Origin: Nemania diffusa
Taxonomy: Eukaryota > Ascomycota > Sordariomycetes > Xylariales > Xylariaceae
Length of the DNA stretch: 64,000 bases
Direction: 5' to 3'
NCBI GenBank assembly: GCA_038501195.1
Contig: JBBPUQ010000010.1
Span: 1,009,501-1,073,500 of the forward strand
Position 1 is the first letter of the stretch, and every line of letters begins with the position of its first letter. A program made the position numbers and the translations under genes. Shown piece by piece: positions 45,714 to 56,301 of this stretch. The notes beneath the pieces were generated by a model. That model was given only the letters and a program-made list of their open reading frames with translations, did no database searches and was not told the origin of the DNA.

Positions 45714-46306
45714 CCAGTATTATTCTGAAGACTAATAAAATCTATGAAAATGCTACTGTGACTACCTGTCAGTCTCCAAAGTGCGGTGTGTGCCTAGCAC
45801 TCGGTCCGTTTTCATGTTTGAGGTAAAATAAAGCTACCTTGAGTCAACAGGCGCTTATGTGTCAAATGCTTAATTTTACCATGAACTAAGGGCAATTGGA
45901 AACTAAGTAATGCGGTTTTGCAGCTGCATGAGCTAGATAATAGTCAATCGTGAACTAATTTAGGCCGGACGGAAACTATGACAGTAGAAAATTTGGCATA
46001 TGATTAATGACTAAGGAAAGCCCCACGATAATGACTGTTAGCTAAAGAAGCAGCGCGGTAAATCCCGAGGGCTTCCAATAAACCCTGATGGTGAACTTAG
46101 GTAGTGAGTGGCTTGTGTTGCCTAACCCTCTCCCGAATCCTAAGGCCCGACATCCTAATTTCCATTCTCCCCACAGGAAAAAAAGAATGGCTAGCTGAAT
46201 CTTTGCTCTTAATCGTATTTTGTATTCAATCTTTACCTCCCAACAGCTCGCAATAACCTTGACTACCACAGCAATTTCCCGTAAAACTAGGTTTGTGAAC
46301 TTCACC
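45714..46306. other. Right flank of the LTR element
   Basis: Base composition returns to normal immediately after the element. No gene seen; it includes the 3' end of the cysteine-rich secreted protein gene. Confidence 0.45.
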
Positions 46307-46992
46307 CTAAGCGTTGATACAAGGCTTATCGCAGTGGGCAATGTAGCTGGTCGTGGCATTATTTAGGCATGTGCCACTGCAAGCACACAAGAGCTGGACG
46401 GTCGAGGGCTCTTCGCCCATGCAGACGAATACGGCCTGTTGAGCGTTCGTCTTTTCCTTACCACCGACGCAAAGCTCTGGAAGCCCACTACAATAAGACT
46501 TTTCGATTTCGGCTAGTGCGAAATCTATACACATCGCCCGTTAGTACGTCTTCAGGAAACAAGCAAAGATAATACTAGGCCAAGGGGAGGGGACTAGTAT
46601 GAACTCAACGTACTATGGCCACCTCCAGTCAACATATAGCCACAGTAGGTGTAGCCCTTCCCGCACTTGGCGCCGACAGATCCAGATACGACGGGAGCTG
46701 GCGCGACAGACGCGGGAGCGGGTTGCAAGGGCGGTAGAGAGAGCGCGCCCGAGGTGAAGCTAAGAGAGGTCGACCCGGGGACCGCAATAGAAACGGAGGC
46801 TGATTCAGTCACTCCAATAGACTGTTCCCAAGGCACCGGCACTGCAGAGAGGGGTACGGGAGAAGGCGCGGTAGGTGCTCCGACCGACGAGAGCGGAACG
46901 CCCTCAGTGACGGTGACAATGACCTGGCGATGATTTATCCAGCCCGCAATGGCGCCGGTCATGAGCGCGGCTTGCAGTAGGTATAGCTGCAT
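46307..46992 (-). CDS. Small secreted cysteine-rich protein (effector-like)
   Basis: Exons (minus): 46992-46614 and 46524-46307. The 89-bp intron has a TACTAAC branch site; the splice turns His126 into the expected H-N-F join. 198 aa. The N-terminus is hydrophobic (LYLLQAALMTGAIAGWI): a signal peptide or anchor. Residues 25-105 are Ser/Pro/Val/Ala-rich. The C-terminal 90 residues hold ten cysteines, starting CGKGYTYCGY and ending AHCDKPC, a pattern I recognise as a recurring family of uncharacterised small secreted fungal proteins. Probably disulphide-bonded and extracellular. A role in host or microbe interaction is only inferred from type and from its place 0.6 kb from a RIP-mutated element. 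Confidence 0.85.
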
Positions 46993-48487
46993 GGTGGATT
47001 GTCTTGATGTAGCAAAACTTTCAAGTATGAGGGGATAAAGGTTGAATTGACGCTTAGGTCGTGTACACAGAAGTTCTGTAGATTACGGGCCGTTTCTGTC
47101 GGCCGTTTTATATAACTCACGACCGAAAGGCATCTCTCCAGGCCAGTATATGCTCACCCTTGCCTAAAGCTCATGTAAAAAAATAAAACGTTGTCCGCAG
47201 ACAATATTGAGCAGCGTTTGGCTCGCCTTCGTGCTATCGTTCCATGGACGCATACGGAAGTATCGTCCGAAATATGAATCGAGATCACATCTCTCGTCGC
47301 AGCTTCGGACAGATCGTGTTCCCAACAAAACCTCTTGTCCGGAATTTGCGGCACGCAAACTGCTGACGAGAATCTGGCGATTAGTGTTGAGTAGGTTAAG
47401 CAGTCTACTCATTGGGTCAGCAGCGCCTGTGAAACAGAAAACGGTATGCTTCGACGTTGAGTTCTGTACACCGCTGGGCAACACCGTCACGCTTGCTGAC
47501 GACTCATTATCAGTCCGAAGACTCGACCGCATTGTACAACGTGATCGCATACGGGTAGCTGCTTCACCACCGACACGACTACTCTGTAGATCGGGTTTAT
47601 ATGAGCACAGATTACGCGCTTGTCCATCAAGATCCTAGGTACAGTCCAATGAACATCAGTTGACCTCCAATTTCGCGAGTATAGTGTTCGATTTCCGTGC
47701 CGGCGTTTTCAGTGCGCAGCGACATCAGCACCATCTGGCCAGCAGAATGCATGACCCATTGTATGATAAGCCCATGTCCCTGGTAGTGTGATCTCGGACC
47801 TCCCAAATAGGCCGTAATCGTAACAAGAAACCTGATCACAAACCATATTTGGTAGTGTCGGTGGGAACTCTGAGGATTGGGTGAGACCACGGGATGAGCG
47901 TATTCGAGCTTGACTCGATTTTCGTTAATGCTCTTGATGAGCGATCAGTCCGATCCGGGAAGCATTTATCTAGACCCACTCGCGCGAAGACGGAGTTACT
48001 TTATTTCTCAATTTCAAATGTAAATTTGGGAGCTTTTTAAATATAAAGCGCTTCATAGAAGTTAAACGGGGAAGCCTACCTATTCTTATCTTAGGAAGGT
48101 TGATATATGATTACTAGACTCGAGGAAGCTGTGGGCGAGTCTACAGGGTAGCCTGGCCCCATCAGGGATAGAAGGAGCAGGTGGGGCATGAGATGGCGCC
48201 CCGCGATGATTTTCTGCCCCGCCAAAAGTTCGCAGCTCGCTCGCTCTGGAGTCGGCCGGGTTCGCTGCTTGACATCTCGTGTCACCTATCTTGTCTCCTT
48301 CTAGTAATCTGTCACCCATTCGTTTGATTCCCTTGCCTCTTGTCTCACTTCTACTACAGAAAATAAGTACGACCATCTAGAACCACCGAACATTACCATT
48401 ATTGGCAACAGTGTTCTGCTCGATTGGAACCTGCCGAGTCTTCCCGACGCTCGCTGCGAATTCTCTAACTCCCGCCTTATAGCCACC
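46993..48487. other. Intergenic; unrecognised open stretches
   Basis: Open frames exist on both strands (47207-47638 plus; 47164-47550 and 47627-47890 minus). None has a recognisable domain or good start context, and they contradict each other. The minus frame at 47627-47890 has a hydrophobic, membrane-like start and may be a relic. 48300-48487 is the HEM3 leader; CTAAC and TTATAG just before the start (about 48465-48482) look like the end of a 5' UTR intron. Confidence 0.3.
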
Positions 48488-49558
48488 ATGTCTACCTCAG
48501 CCACCCAGCCTATCATAACGCCCTCGGGCAGCGAGACACAGAGACCGGTCGTACGGATTGGCACGCGGAAATCGGCATTGGCCATGATCCAGGCCGAGTG
48601 GGTGGCCGCGTCGCTCAAGGAGCTGCACCCCGGCGTCGACTTCGAGGTCCGCGGCATGCTCTCGACGGCGGACAAGGACAAGATCACGGCGCTGTACAAG
48701 TTCGGCGGCAAGGGCCTGTGGACGAACGAGCTCGAGGCCGCGCTCGTCGCCCGCCAGCTGGACATCATCGTGCACTGCGCCAAGGACATGCCCACGTCGC
48801 TGCCCGAGGGCTGCACGCTCGCCTGCTTCACGGCGCGCGAGGACCCGCGCGACGTCGTCGTCGTCAAGAAGGCGCTCGAGGGCAAGTACAAGTCGCTCGC
48901 CGACCTGCCCGACGGCGCCGTCGTGGGCACGAGCAGCGTCCGCCGCATGGCGCAGATCCGGCGGCGCTACCCGAAGCTGCGCTTCCAGGACATGCGCGGC
49001 AACATCGACACGCGCCTGCAGAAGCTCGACGCCGCGGACGGCGAGTACGCCGTCCTCATCCTCGCCGCCGCCGGCCTGCACCGCTCGGACCGCCACGCCC
49101 GCATCGCGCAGTACCTCGAGAAGGACACGGCCGGCGGTGCCGGCGGCATGCTGTACGCGGTCGGGCAGGGCGGGCTCGTCATCGAGGCGCGCGCGGACGA
49201 CGCGGAGATGCTGGCGCTGCTGAAGCCGTTTGAGGACGAGAAGACGATGCTGGCCATCGAGACGGAGCGCAGCGTCATGCGCACGCTCGAGGGCGGCTGT
49301 AGTATCCCGATCGGTGTCGAGACGGAGTGGCTGGAGGGAAATCGGCTGCGGCTCACGGGGTGTGTCGTCAGTATCGAGGGCACGGAGGCCGCGGATGCGG
49401 AGAGCGTCGAGGAGGTCACCACCAGAGAGCAGGCCATCGTATTCGGGAAGAAAGTCGCGCAGATGCTAGTGGATAACGGTGCGCAGGCGATCCTGGATGT
49501 CATTAACGCAGATCGTGAGGCCAGCAGGGACAAGGCGGAGCCGTGGGTGCCAGCGTAA
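48488..49558 (+). CDS. HEM3: Porphobilinogen deaminase (hydroxymethylbilane synthase)
   Basis: Joins four porphobilinogens into hydroxymethylbilane, the third step from ALA in heme and siroheme synthesis; cytosolic. Single coding exon, 356 aa, normal length. Substrate/cofactor-site residues: RIGTRKSALA (23-32), catalytic Asp100 in HCAKDMPTSLP, GTSSVRR (147-153) and MRGNIDTRL (169-177). The dipyrromethane cofactor attaches to Cys271 in EGGCSIPIG. HCAKD instead of the commoner HS-x-KD is a mild variation. Start context CCACCATG. Third positions are strongly GC, giving long but meaningless antisense and +1 frames. Convergent with the glycine cleavage H gene. Confidence 0.97.
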   Translation: MSTSATQPIITPSGSETQRPVVRIGTRKSALAMIQAEWVAASLKELHPGVDFEVRGMLSTADKDKITALYKFGGKGLWTNELEAALVARQLDIIVHCAKDMPTSLPEGCTLACFTAREDPRDVVVVKKALEGKYKSLADLPDGAVVGTSSVRRMAQIRRRYPKLRFQDMRGNIDTRLQKLDAADGEYAVLILAAAGLHRSDRHARIAQYLEKDTAGGAGGMLYAVGQGGLVIEARADDAEMLALLKPFEDEKTMLAIETERSVMRTLEGGCSIPIGVETEWLEGNRLRLTGCVVSIEGTEAADAESVEEVTTREQAIVFGKKVAQMLVDNGAQAILDVINADREASRDKAEPWVPA

Positions 49559-50039
49559 GGCATACATATTACCCCATAAACCCACGCGAGAAGAAACCAT
49601 GTATCACAAATGACGACTATGATGGGATATAGAAAGAACGGCGTTATACAATTTGCATGGCAGGTAGGAGCTATCTGGTGATGATGATGATGATGATGTG
49701 AGTATTTTGATAGATAGTATATGGCTGGCCATCTCTGCAGATACCCTTGCTATTGCGAGGCTTTCCGCCATAGTCCGAAAACAAACAAAAGATTACCTAC
49801 GCAATGCCTATGATACAAGGTTGAGCCCGTTCTTTTTCTCTTTCTGTTGAACACCGCCTTTGCCTTGCCCCCGTGCTGGCCCCATGTATAATTTGAAACC
49901 AACCATTAGATGCATGCGTGCATCCACCGCCGTTACGTCACTATTCTCCGTTGTACTCTTTCTCCTTATCGAGTTGTATATGGGGGCGTGCTGGAGATTT
50001 GTATGGGATGCCCCTTAGATATGGTAAAACGCCGCGCAC
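49559..50039. other. Convergent 3' region with GAT microsatellite
   Basis: Shared terminator space of HEM3 and the H-protein gene. A (GAT)n run of about 7 units lies at 49678-49698. No gene seen. Confidence 0.5.
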
Positions 50040-50784
50040 CTAGTGCTCCTCCGAGCCCGTGAAGGTCTTGTATTCCTCGAGGTCCATCAAGGCCTCGAAG
50101 TCCTTGCGGCCCTGCTCGCCGACGGTGACCTTGGCGATCCAGCCGCCGCCGTGCGAGTCGTCCTCGGGGACCTGGTTGATGGTGCCGGGCTTCTCCTCGA
50201 GGGCCATGTTGGAGGCGGTGACGGTGCAGGCGATGGGGCTGTTGATGTCGGCGGCGCTCTTGACCGACTCGACGGCGCCGAGCGTGTCGCCCGCCGTGAG
50301 CTCCTTGCCCTCCTCGGGCAGCTCGACGTACACGACGTCGCCGAGCTCCTCGGCCGCGTACTCGGAGATGCCGATCACGCCCGCCGTCTGGTCGGCGTTC
50401 AGGTCGATCCACTCGTGGTCCTTTGTGTATTTGCGGATATCTCCTGTTTCCACCGCCGGTGTGGTTAGCTCACGATGCGCACACTCAACGATGATATAAA
50501 ACCAGCAAAGCTGCAACTGAGCGTTGAAGCTTCCTCTACGTTTTTTTCTTTCACACGCTACCCATTCCTCGGGAGTGCCCTCTTGTCTCACGCTGAGGAC
50601 CGAAACGGTTGGGTGCGTGCAGGAGGCTTGGGAAATGGGCGACATCGGAGAGCTTACTTATCGGAGAGGCAGAGAAGGCCCGGACGGACGTCGCTCGCCA
50701 ATTGGACTGCACCCGGGGGGCCTGAGAGAGACGAGACAGAGTCGAGGGTCGCACTGCCCGCAGGCACCGCGCAATTGAGGCCAT
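50040..50784 (-). CDS. GCV3: Glycine cleavage system H protein, mitochondrial
   Basis: Lipoyl carrier that shuttles the aminomethyl group between the P, T and L proteins of glycine decarboxylase in the mitochondrial matrix. It also takes part in lipoate transfer in fungi. Exons (minus): 50784-50658 and 50443-50040; 176 aa. The 214-bp intron ends after CTAAC...ACAG. The earlier in-frame reading through the intron is rejected because the true join gives R-D-I-R-KYTKDHEW. Residues 1-40 form a basic, Ser-rich presequence ending AFSAS. Lipoylated Lys104 lies in GAVESVKSAADI. C-terminal GGGWIAKV and EYKTFTGSEEH fit the family. Length is typical. Confidence 0.96.
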
Positions 50785-53389
50785 AATGGGGGATGAGCGG
50801 GCGGTAATGGCTGGTGAATCGTGTATCGGTGAGCGCAGTGGTATGATTTCACAGCTTCGAGTTATCTAAATACCTAGCTAGATAGAGAAATGCTGGAAAT
50901 TGATATCATTGATAGCACCACTCGCCGGGCGACAGGGATACTAAGCCGAGTTGTCCCGGATAAGAACTCTTGACTGTGTTGGCCATTGAGACCAGCTGGT
51001 GCAGTTACAGTGTGGATGTAACTAATGGCACAGTGACATACTGACAAGATAGAAGTAAGCCAATCAGATCTCGTGAATTCTACCCCTCATTGTCCTCATG
51101 TTTACTCTGTACTGGTGGGGTTTGTGTGGCCGAGCTGCTGTGGCTATCTCTCTGTGGCTTGGACACATCACGTAATTGTGTCTCAAATACTCATGTACCG
51201 CTTTCCCTTGTTGAGTGCATATGTTGCAGGTTGCCGTTTATTGCAGATTAGCATCACATCACGTTGTCTCGCTTGAATCAAAATTAATTATTACCGAGTA
51301 CCTATCCAAGATATATATAGATATACAGAGCATACAGCGTGTATATTTAGATACGTACTAGGTAGTTGGGAAACGGGTGGGGCCCCTGGTAACTGATTGA
51401 GAATGCACCTAGGCTAAAACAACAAATAAACACCAGCCGAGCTACCTAAGGTATACTCACCCAATACCCGCTCAGATGCCTGGTTATATTCTGTGTTCCA
51501 ACACCGACCATGTAGGTCAAGGGGGTTTCTGTTTTTGTTAGATTGTTTGTATCGAATTAAGTAACCCCTCCTGTTGGTGCTGTGGTTCTCATACATCAGG
51601 AGAGGTAGGAGGTATGTAGGTAGGTAGTAACTAAGTCGGTCGTTACACGTCGCACTTCGCGTGTCGCGTCTGCAGTGCAGCTCGAATCGGTTGTCTTGTG
51701 AGTTTCTATTCGCTCCTCCAGAATTGGCGCTAAATCATGACTCGCCCGGTTCCAAGACAACACAACCAATAATAACAACAACACCACTCTACAACACCAA
51801 TTCGAAGGCGAGACATGAATTGGTCGCCCAAATCGACTCCATCTAGCTGACTGTAAGTCGTCGTAGTGGTTTGTCATTCTCTGGTCTCATTGGCAGGCAT
51901 AGTAGGTACTGTATTGTATCCGTCCGTAAGCAGTGCACTGGACTAATCAATGACGCGAGACGGCATCGACATGGACACAACGATAACACACCTAGCAACA
52001 TTGGTCCACTTCCCATCTCACCCGCAAATGATCTGACCCGGAATCATAATCTACAAAGCGGGTAGGCAGTCAACGATATTTACATATCTACAAACATAGG
52101 TACGCATAGGTAGTAGGTAGAGTACCTAGGTAGTTAGTGGCAGTTCCGTGGCCTTATATGCTGTTTTCTTTCTGGCGGTGTTTCTACCCCTACAACGGCC
52201 CCGATCAGCCAACGCCCACGTTCTGGTTGGTCCTGGTGAATAATTAAGTACCTATGCGTATGATGTTCCCAAACGGGATACGCCGCTTTGAGCCTGAGAT
52301 GGCCCCGCTTTTTGCATACAACCCGTAAAAGACGAAGAGTAGCCGCCAATTAAACGTTTTTGTTACTCGCAATCGATTTTCTAGGAAGTCGGTCCTAGCC
52401 CTCTATTATTTCTAAATAAACCTCATATCTTGCAACGTTCGAGTTTTTTTTATTTTCATTAATACAATTTATAAAATAACACGTGCTTACAGCTGTTGGT
52501 GTAGTATACGTTATGGCAAGTAATAAAAAAACAAAAAGGCTTAGCTACCTATGTTATACGGTAAAACCTGTACAGTAACCTGTTTTAAAACATATTTTAT
52601 ATACTGCGTATATAATGTCTAGAGTGGAGCCTGAGCAAAAGCGGCACCTGGAACCTACCTTAGGTACCTCCTTCTATGTACCTACGGTACATACTTCTCT
52701 AGGCGCATATAGCACGCTACTGTACCTAAGATACAGTGAGGTACCTACCTGTCTAGTCTAGCCTTCAGGCCAAAAACGGGTGCCCGCGTCACAATCCCAT
52801 TTCATTCACTACCGGCACTCCCTTCTGCTTTTCCTGCCTCGTTCTTCAAGGTACGTCCACTCCACATTCACTACCATACACCGACTCTGCTCTGAGTTCT
52901 GGGATGGAACAAGGTCATCTCCTGAAGCACTACCGCGCTTCGAGCCTTCTGCCTCCCTCCTGCTTCTGCATCTCGTCCCTTAAGTCTTGTCCTGTCAACG
53001 TTCTCCCAATCTTCTAGGGAGGTCTTAGAAGGCTCAGCTTGGAGCGAAGCGTAGCTCTGGTCCATGGCCTGATTGACGCCCCTTACTGCATGAACTCCCA
53101 CTCCATACATCAACGCCATTGACACGCAGCATCGCCCACAGCTAAGGCCACACGTGGAACATTCCTCGGCATTCGTAGGAGGCCCCGTCACGAATTCCGC
53201 TGCCACCTACTCTACGAACCCCCTGGGTGCAACCCCAAACCGAAGGCCTCGACGTACCCTCCCGACTACACGAGGATATCCGAACCTCTCGACGACTTCG
53301 CCTAAAATCTCCCCATATACCCCACGTAGTCTTTCATTGTGGATTCATCTACTCCCACTGTTGGGTCTCCGGGCCAATTCCACGACACT
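50785..53389. other. Long intergenic region and TEM1 leader
   Basis: No gene recognised. 52440-52640 is AT-rich. 52655-52752 is dense in GGTACC/TACCTAGG-type words and palindromes. 52780-53389 is pyrimidine-rich and probably the transcribed leader of the GTPase gene. A GTG-started extension (53339) in frame with the GTPase has a stop (TAG, 53327-53329) just before it. Confidence 0.4.
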
Positions 53390-54429
53390 ATGGATACCAT
53401 GGAGCCAGAATTCCATACCGCCCCCATTCCCGGACCCCACGAACACATCGACGATGCACACGGCGGGGCTGAAGGAGCTCTCGAGGCTTCCCCCATTCAG
53501 AATGGTCATGAGATATATCACCAACAGTCCCAGTCTCTCGATCAGGGATTAGCGAACAGCCCGCACACCGAAGAGGTAGATCTCAACGCGCGATACGAGA
53601 CACCTCCGGCCACGGCTCATCCACAGTCAATATCAAGACCTCCGTCTGGTCTCTCCGGTGGTGCCGGTGGTGACCGACATACGGCGTACAGCGACCGGGG
53701 CAGCAATGGCGCCGACCAGGCTAGCACACGTAACCAAGTTGTCATCAAGGTTGGGATGGTAGGTGACGCTCAAATCGGCAAAACGTCCCTGATGGTAAAA
53801 TACGTGGAGGGAAGCTGGGATGAAGATTACATCCAGACGCTTGGCGTCAACTTCATGGAGAAGACAATCAGCATCCGCAACACCGAAATTACATTCAGCA
53901 TATGGGATCTGGGGGGGCAGAGAGAATTCGTCAATATGTTACCTCTCGTCTGCAACGACGCCGTAGCGATTCTGTTCATGTTCGACCTGACAAGAAAGAG
54001 CACACTGAACAGCATCAAGGAGTGGTACCGCCAAGGACGGGGGTTCAACAAGACGGCAATCCCGGTTTTGGTTGGTACCAAATACGATCATTTCGTTAAC
54101 TTCTCGCGGGAAGAGCAGGAGGAAATTTCCAATCAGGTATGCTAGCTCATCGAAGTACATCCCCGTCCTCTACTAACCAGCCTATCTAGGCACGGCGATT
54201 TGCTAAAGCCATGCGTGCTTCCCTGATTTTCAGCAGCACCAGCCATAGTATTAACGTTCAAAAGGTATAACAAGCAATCGATGTTAAAGGCTCAGGTTTA
54301 GGTTGTTTCTTGTGCTAACTTTTCACACAGATATTCAAGATTGTCCTATCTAAAGCATTCGACTTGAAATGCACTATACCTGAGATCGAGAATGTCGGCG
54401 AACCTTTACTACTTTACCAGTCCTGCTAG
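53390..54429 (+). CDS. TEM1: Tem1/Spg1-type small GTPase of the septation initiation (mitotic exit) network
   Basis: Spindle-pole GTPase that starts the SIN/MEN kinase cascade and so septation. Exons 53390-54136, 54190-54264 and 54331-54429; 306 aa, with CTAAC branches in both introns. G-domain: P-loop GDAQIGKTS (125-133), switch [10 protein letters not shown] (172-179), and TKYD (230-233) in place of the Ras NKxD, a Spg1/Tem1 mark. The end [21 protein letters not shown] is also typical. About 115 N-terminal residues are disordered (Pro, Ser, His, Gly), as in filamentous-fungal orthologues. There is no C-terminal prenylation cysteine box. The start could be the Met three codons later (53399) or an unseen upstream exon. 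Confidence 0.93.
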
Positions 54430-55353
54430 CGCTACCTGCTCTTCACTGGCTTGAGGACATGATAACACCTACGCAAGTACCCGATGGTATCCCACCTACC
54501 ACACGCTCATAACAAAACATGATGAGCACAAGCCATTGCCATGCCCTTACGAATTGAACGGTCACCTACGAATACCTATCTGCCAAAAACTGCAGGGGTC
54601 TTCCCCCACACGACTAGAACGTCTCGTTCAAGTCATCCTACAACCCCTGTAATTCAACTAGAAACCGGTTTCATCAACAATGTTTAATGCTAGATGTTGG
54701 TAGAATGACATTGACCTAGCAGGCGCCACATAAATTTCACCCTGGCGTACAAAACATACATCTTTCCTTTGTATCCCCTCTAAGTAGCTGTTAGAGCCTG
54801 TGCGCTCTCACTACATTTGCATAGTATCGGATGGTATACGGAGGTTCAGGCGTCGATGGGGGGAGCAAGATAACAGCATGGAACTTGCAGATGCGCTGTA
54901 TGGACAGCTGCGGCTATTTGGCCTGCCTAGAATGGATTACTTCGATGTGATTTTCAGGGACTCCCAGAAGACATGCAAGATCCAGAATCTTCGCAAGATT
55001 CTTATTGTAATAACTAACTGTCACATAGGCCAGAGCATGTCTCGTGTAGGTCGATAGAATGCAGCAATAAAGCTAGTAATGGGAAATTGTCCACGCTAGG
55101 TGATCTAGCCCAAGTGAATGACAAACGGGAATTCAAGATAACAATAAGTGCATAGATTGAGCGGTATTATTACAAGCATGGTATGAACATGCTGTACTGT
55201 ATCCCATGTCCGGGTCTCAGTTTATTCTTACAGGTTCCAGATTGTACAACCACTACATTAACCAAAAACAAATCACGGCCCTAAAGCCCAGCTCTTTCAA
55301 CTCTCATTCCAAGCAAGGTCTTAACAGTTACACGACACCATTCACGACGCAAT
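54430..55353. other. Convergent intergenic region
   Basis: 3' ends of TEM1 and the mitochondrial protein gene. The open frame at 54800-55057 shows no domain and no coding bias. Confidence 0.4.
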
Positions 55354-56301
55354 TCACTTCTTGGTAGTGTCCTTCTTAGAACTGTCCCTTTTGGGGCTAT
55401 CCTTTTTAACAGCCTCACCCTCGCCCTGTTTAGAATCCTGCTGCGCGTCCTTGGTAGGAGTCTCTTTGCTAGGTGTTGTAGTGGATGCCTTCTTGTCCCC
55501 TTCTTTGGCTTCTTTAGTCTATCGAGAGGTTAGTCTCAGACTACGCAGATGATCGATAGCAGCTTAAGGAGATACGCTGGGAGATAAGGGGCTGGGAGAA
55601 TTCATACAGTATCCTTCGACTCCTCCTTGCCCTGCTTCTTCTCGTCCGGCTTCGTCGCTTGATCAGCTTTGTCTTTGTCGTCTGATGGCGACGGCGCGTC
55701 CGACTTGCTCTCTGAGGCCTTGTCCGCCGCGTCTTCAGACCCGGCACTTTCGGGTTCCTCCTTCGGTGGCTCCTCCTCCTTTGGCTCGGCCGCCTTTTTC
55801 TCCTTCTCCTTCTCGGGGTGGTGCCCGGTGGTTACCCCGGCTGACTTGGACCCGTGGCCACCGGATGACTTGGAGTTGCCGGATAATAGGTAGGCGAGGC
55901 CGGCTACCGTGACGCCTACTGAGCTCACGAGCCTAGTTTTAAGACGGCGTTAGCTCCCGCCGTAGTGGTGTTCATGTTTTATTTCCTGGTGTGTTACTCG
56001 GGTTTAGCCGTAGGGAGGGTCTCCCCCTCGAGCCTGTGTGCCGAGGTGTCCCGGTGAGATCCGGTCTGTTTGCCGAGGGGAAGAGAGGAAGGGATATCTG
56101 ACACGACGAGACTGGGAGCGTTTCTGTGCTTACTTACAAGGGCATTTCACTTGTCTTCTGCGCGGCGCCATGCGCGCTCGCGTAGCCTCTCCTCGCTGCT
56201 GCGGGTGCAATGTACGCTAAGCCCGCCGACGCGGTTTTCCTTCTGATTGGGCTCCAGAGCGTGGAAGATCGCTGGGCGAAGATTCGAGTCGCGGACGACA
56301 T
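55354..56301 (-). CDS. Lys/Glu-rich mitochondrial membrane protein, unknown function
   Basis: Exons (minus): 56301-56138, 55932-55608 and 55518-55354; 217 aa. Introns are 205 bp and 89 bp, both with GCTAAC or GACTAAC branches. Residues 1-45 are Arg/Ala/Ser-rich without acids, an import presequence with a plausible cleavage at RRGYASA. One hydrophobic segment follows (about residues 55-72, LVSSVGVTVAGLAYLLSG). The rest is an extremely charged tail of Lys, Glu, Asp, Ser and Pro with KEEE/EKEKEKK runs, surely disordered. Topology would be one membrane anchor with a soluble charged tail (inference). I do not recognise a named family. Divergent from the NNT gene, itself mitochondrial. Confidence 0.8.

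Noticed and set aside
47164..47890. Candidate genes on either strand between the cysteine-rich protein and HEM3
   Set aside because: Opposing frames of similar length, no recognisable domains, poor start contexts and no linking splice sites. Left as unassigned.
48497..49563. Several open frames of 198-211 codons on both strands inside HEM3
   Set aside because: Same GC3 effect; porphobilinogen deaminase motifs occupy the plus frame from end to end.
50444..50645. Continuous H-protein frame starting near 50645 without a presequence
   Set aside because: The 202 bp upstream of 50444 reads as intron (CTAAC plus ACAG acceptor). Joining to 50784-50658 restores a mitochondrial presequence and the family N-terminus.
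53339..53389. GTG-started N-terminal extension of the Tem1-like GTPase
   Set aside because: A stop lies just upstream in frame and no ATG exists before 53390. No acceptor site is placed to supply one.
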